Source of the DNA: Micromonospora sp. HM5-17
Lineage (GTDB): Bacteria > Actinomycetota > Actinomycetes > Mycobacteriales > Micromonosporaceae
DNA length: 64,000 bases
Direction of reading: 5' to 3'
Assembly: GCF_003762835.1 (NCBI RefSeq)
Contig: NZ_RJWA01000004.1
Location: 186,001-250,000, forward strand
The notes under the pieces are model-generated. The model saw nothing but the letters and a program-made list of their open reading frames with translations. It was not told the origin of the DNA and did not search any database. This document shows positions 62,985-64,000 of this stretch, piece after piece. Each line of letters begins with the position of its first letter. Position 1 is the stretch's first letter. The position numbers and the translations under genes were made by a program.

Positions 62985-64000
62985 GGCGCCGGCTCCGAGA
63001 CGTGCACGACGTGGCGTCGGGCAAGCTCTGCACCGGCTGCGGCGTCTGCGCCTACCTGGCCCCGACCGAGGTGCGGATGGTCGACGTCCTCGACCACGGC
63101 CGGCGTCCGCTGCCGATCGTCCCGGCCGGGCGCGGGCCGGACGCGGCCGCGGCGCTCCGCTGTTGCCCGGGGGCGGGGCTGGGGCACGAGACCAGCCGGC
63201 CGGCCCCGGGTGAGGTCGCCGAGCTGCGGGCGGCCTGGGGACCGGTCCGGGCGATCTGGGAGGGGTACGCCGCCGACCCGGCGGTCCGGTACGCCGGCTC
63301 CAGCGGCGGGGTGGCGACCGCGTTGGCCGGGTACTGCCTGACCGAGGCGGGGATGGCCGGAGTGCTGCATGTCGGCGCCCGGTCCGATGTGCCGTACCTG
63401 AACGAGACCCGGCTCTCCCGGACCCCGGCCCAGCTGCTGGCCGGCGCCGGCTCCCGGTACGCCCCGGCGAGTCCGTGCGACCGCCTCGACCTCATCGAGC
63501 ACGCCGAGGGCCCGTGTGTCTTCATCGGTAAGCCCTGCGACGTGGCGGCGGTCCGGATGGTCCGGCGGCTGCGGCCGGAGCTGGACGCCCGAATCGGGCT
63601 CACCATCGCGGTCTTCTGCGCCGGTACCCCGACCACCCGCGGCACCCTGGAGATGCTGGCGCGGCTGGGGGTCGACGACCCGACCATGCTGGAGTCGGTG
63701 CACTACCGGGGAAACGGGTGGCCCGGCCAGGCCCGAGCCCGGCTGCGCGACGACCCGCCGGAGCGGCGGCGGGAACTGAGCTACGCGGAGTCCTGGGGCG
63801 ACATCCTCCAGAAGCACCGGCAGTGGCGCTGCTACCTCTGCCCGGACCACACCGGTGAGTTCGCCGACGTCGCGGTCGGCGATCCGTGGTACCGGCCGAC
63901 CGGCGACGACCCGGGCCGGTCGCTGGTGCTGGCTCGGACCGAGCGGGGCGTGCGGCTGGTCGAGGCGGCGATCGCAGCCGGGGCGCTGGTGCTGACCCCG
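62981..64000 (+). CDS. FrhB-like (coenzyme F420 hydrogenase/dehydrogenase beta) protein, cut by window end
   Basis: A GTG coupled to the previous stop (GTGA) opens a frame that remains open to base 64000, so 340 residues are visible and the C-terminus is missing. Residues 17-23, CTGCGVC, with later RCCPG form an iron-sulfur/FrhB-type N-terminus; SSGGVATALAGYCL, FIGKPCDVAAVRMV and CYLCPDHTGEFADVAVGDPW are family signatures. FrhB-like proteins are often next to pyruvyltransferases in exopolysaccharide clusters; their reaction there is not established. Confidence 0.87.
   Translation, partial: MRRRLRDVHDVASGKLCTGCGVCAYLAPTEVRMVDVLDHGRRPLPIVPAGRGPDAAAALRCCPGAGLGHETSRPAPGEVAELRAAWGPVRAIWEGYAADPAVRYAGSSGGVATALAGYCLTEAGMAGVLHVGARSDVPYLNETRLSRTPAQLLAGAGSRYAPASPCDRLDLIEHAEGPCVFIGKPCDVAAVRMVRRLRPELDARIGLTIAVFCAGTPTTRGTLEMLARLGVDDPTMLESVHYRGNGWPGQARARLRDDPPERRRELSYAESWGDILQKHRQWRCYLCPDHTGEFADVAVGDPWYRPTGDDPGRSLVLARTERGVRLVEAAIAAGALVLTP

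Overview
The window is very GC-rich, with codon use, gene order and marker genes of a mycelial actinomycete. It carries the NucS mismatch endonuclease, a DUF2550 protein, LytR-CpsA-Psr ligases, and a MurA with Asp in place of the catalytic-loop Cys. The order atp operon - DUF2550 - PduO-type adenosyltransferase - murA suggests Micromonosporaceae. That assignment is inference, not a database match. I saw no rRNA, tRNA, CRISPR array, transposase or phage gene.

Region 1 (1-12.5 kb) is central energy metabolism. The 3' part of glyA is followed by two small AtpI/AtpZ-type membrane proteins and atpB-E-F-H-A-G-D. A 19-bp perfect hairpin closes the block after atpD. Two near-duplicate LCP (wall glycopolymer ligase) genes then separate atpD from atpC. 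The encoded epsilon subunit is only 94 residues and lacks most of the C-terminal helical domain. A DUF2550 gene follows.

Region 2 (12.5-29.2 kb) is mixed housekeeping. It holds a lipid-type methyltransferase, a NarL-type two-component pair, a VOC protein, a cobalamin adenosyltransferase, murA, a polytopic membrane protein, a 3-hydroxyacyl-CoA dehydrogenase, an ABC-2 exporter with a DUF4126 protein, nucS, a methyltransferase, an aldehyde dehydrogenase, an FHA protein, and a tandemly fused two-copy 3-hydroxyacyl-CoA dehydrogenase whose second half looks degenerate.

Region 3 (29.2-34.1 kb) is a tandem array of four paralogous secreted proteins, here called A to D. Each has a signal peptide, Asp-rich FG-GAP/VCBS-like loops, four conserved cysteines and one C-terminal bacterial Ig/cadherin-like domain. 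The two presumed transcription starts of the array share a 17-bp motif and a TAGCGT element at identical spacing.

Region 4 (34.2-64 kb) is dominated by cell-surface polysaccharide genes in two modules. Module 1 (35.5-42.5 kb, minus strand) has a GT4 glycosyltransferase, a Wzz-like protein, a Wzy/O-antigen-ligase-like protein and three GT-A glycosyltransferases. Module 2 (53.9-64 kb, divergent) has a Wzx-like flippase, a GT2, two C-methyltransferase-type sugar enzymes, an epimerase, a glucose-1-phosphate cytidylyltransferase-like enzyme, a PIG-L deacetylase, a pyruvyltransferase and an FrhB-like protein cut by the window end. Between them lie two large tandem secreted sugar-dehydrogenase-like proteins, a double-SGNH hydrolase, a DUF4865 protein, and a divergent SDR/HTH-regulator pair.

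The most unusual pattern is in the polysaccharide modules. Gaps between co-directional genes are bridged by tiny open frames of 15-41 codons that overlap the upstream stop, and usually also the downstream start, by the ATGA/GTGA/TGATG junctions used in translational coupling. Two of these mini-frames are related to each other, and their last codons encode the Shine-Dalgarno sequence of the next gene.
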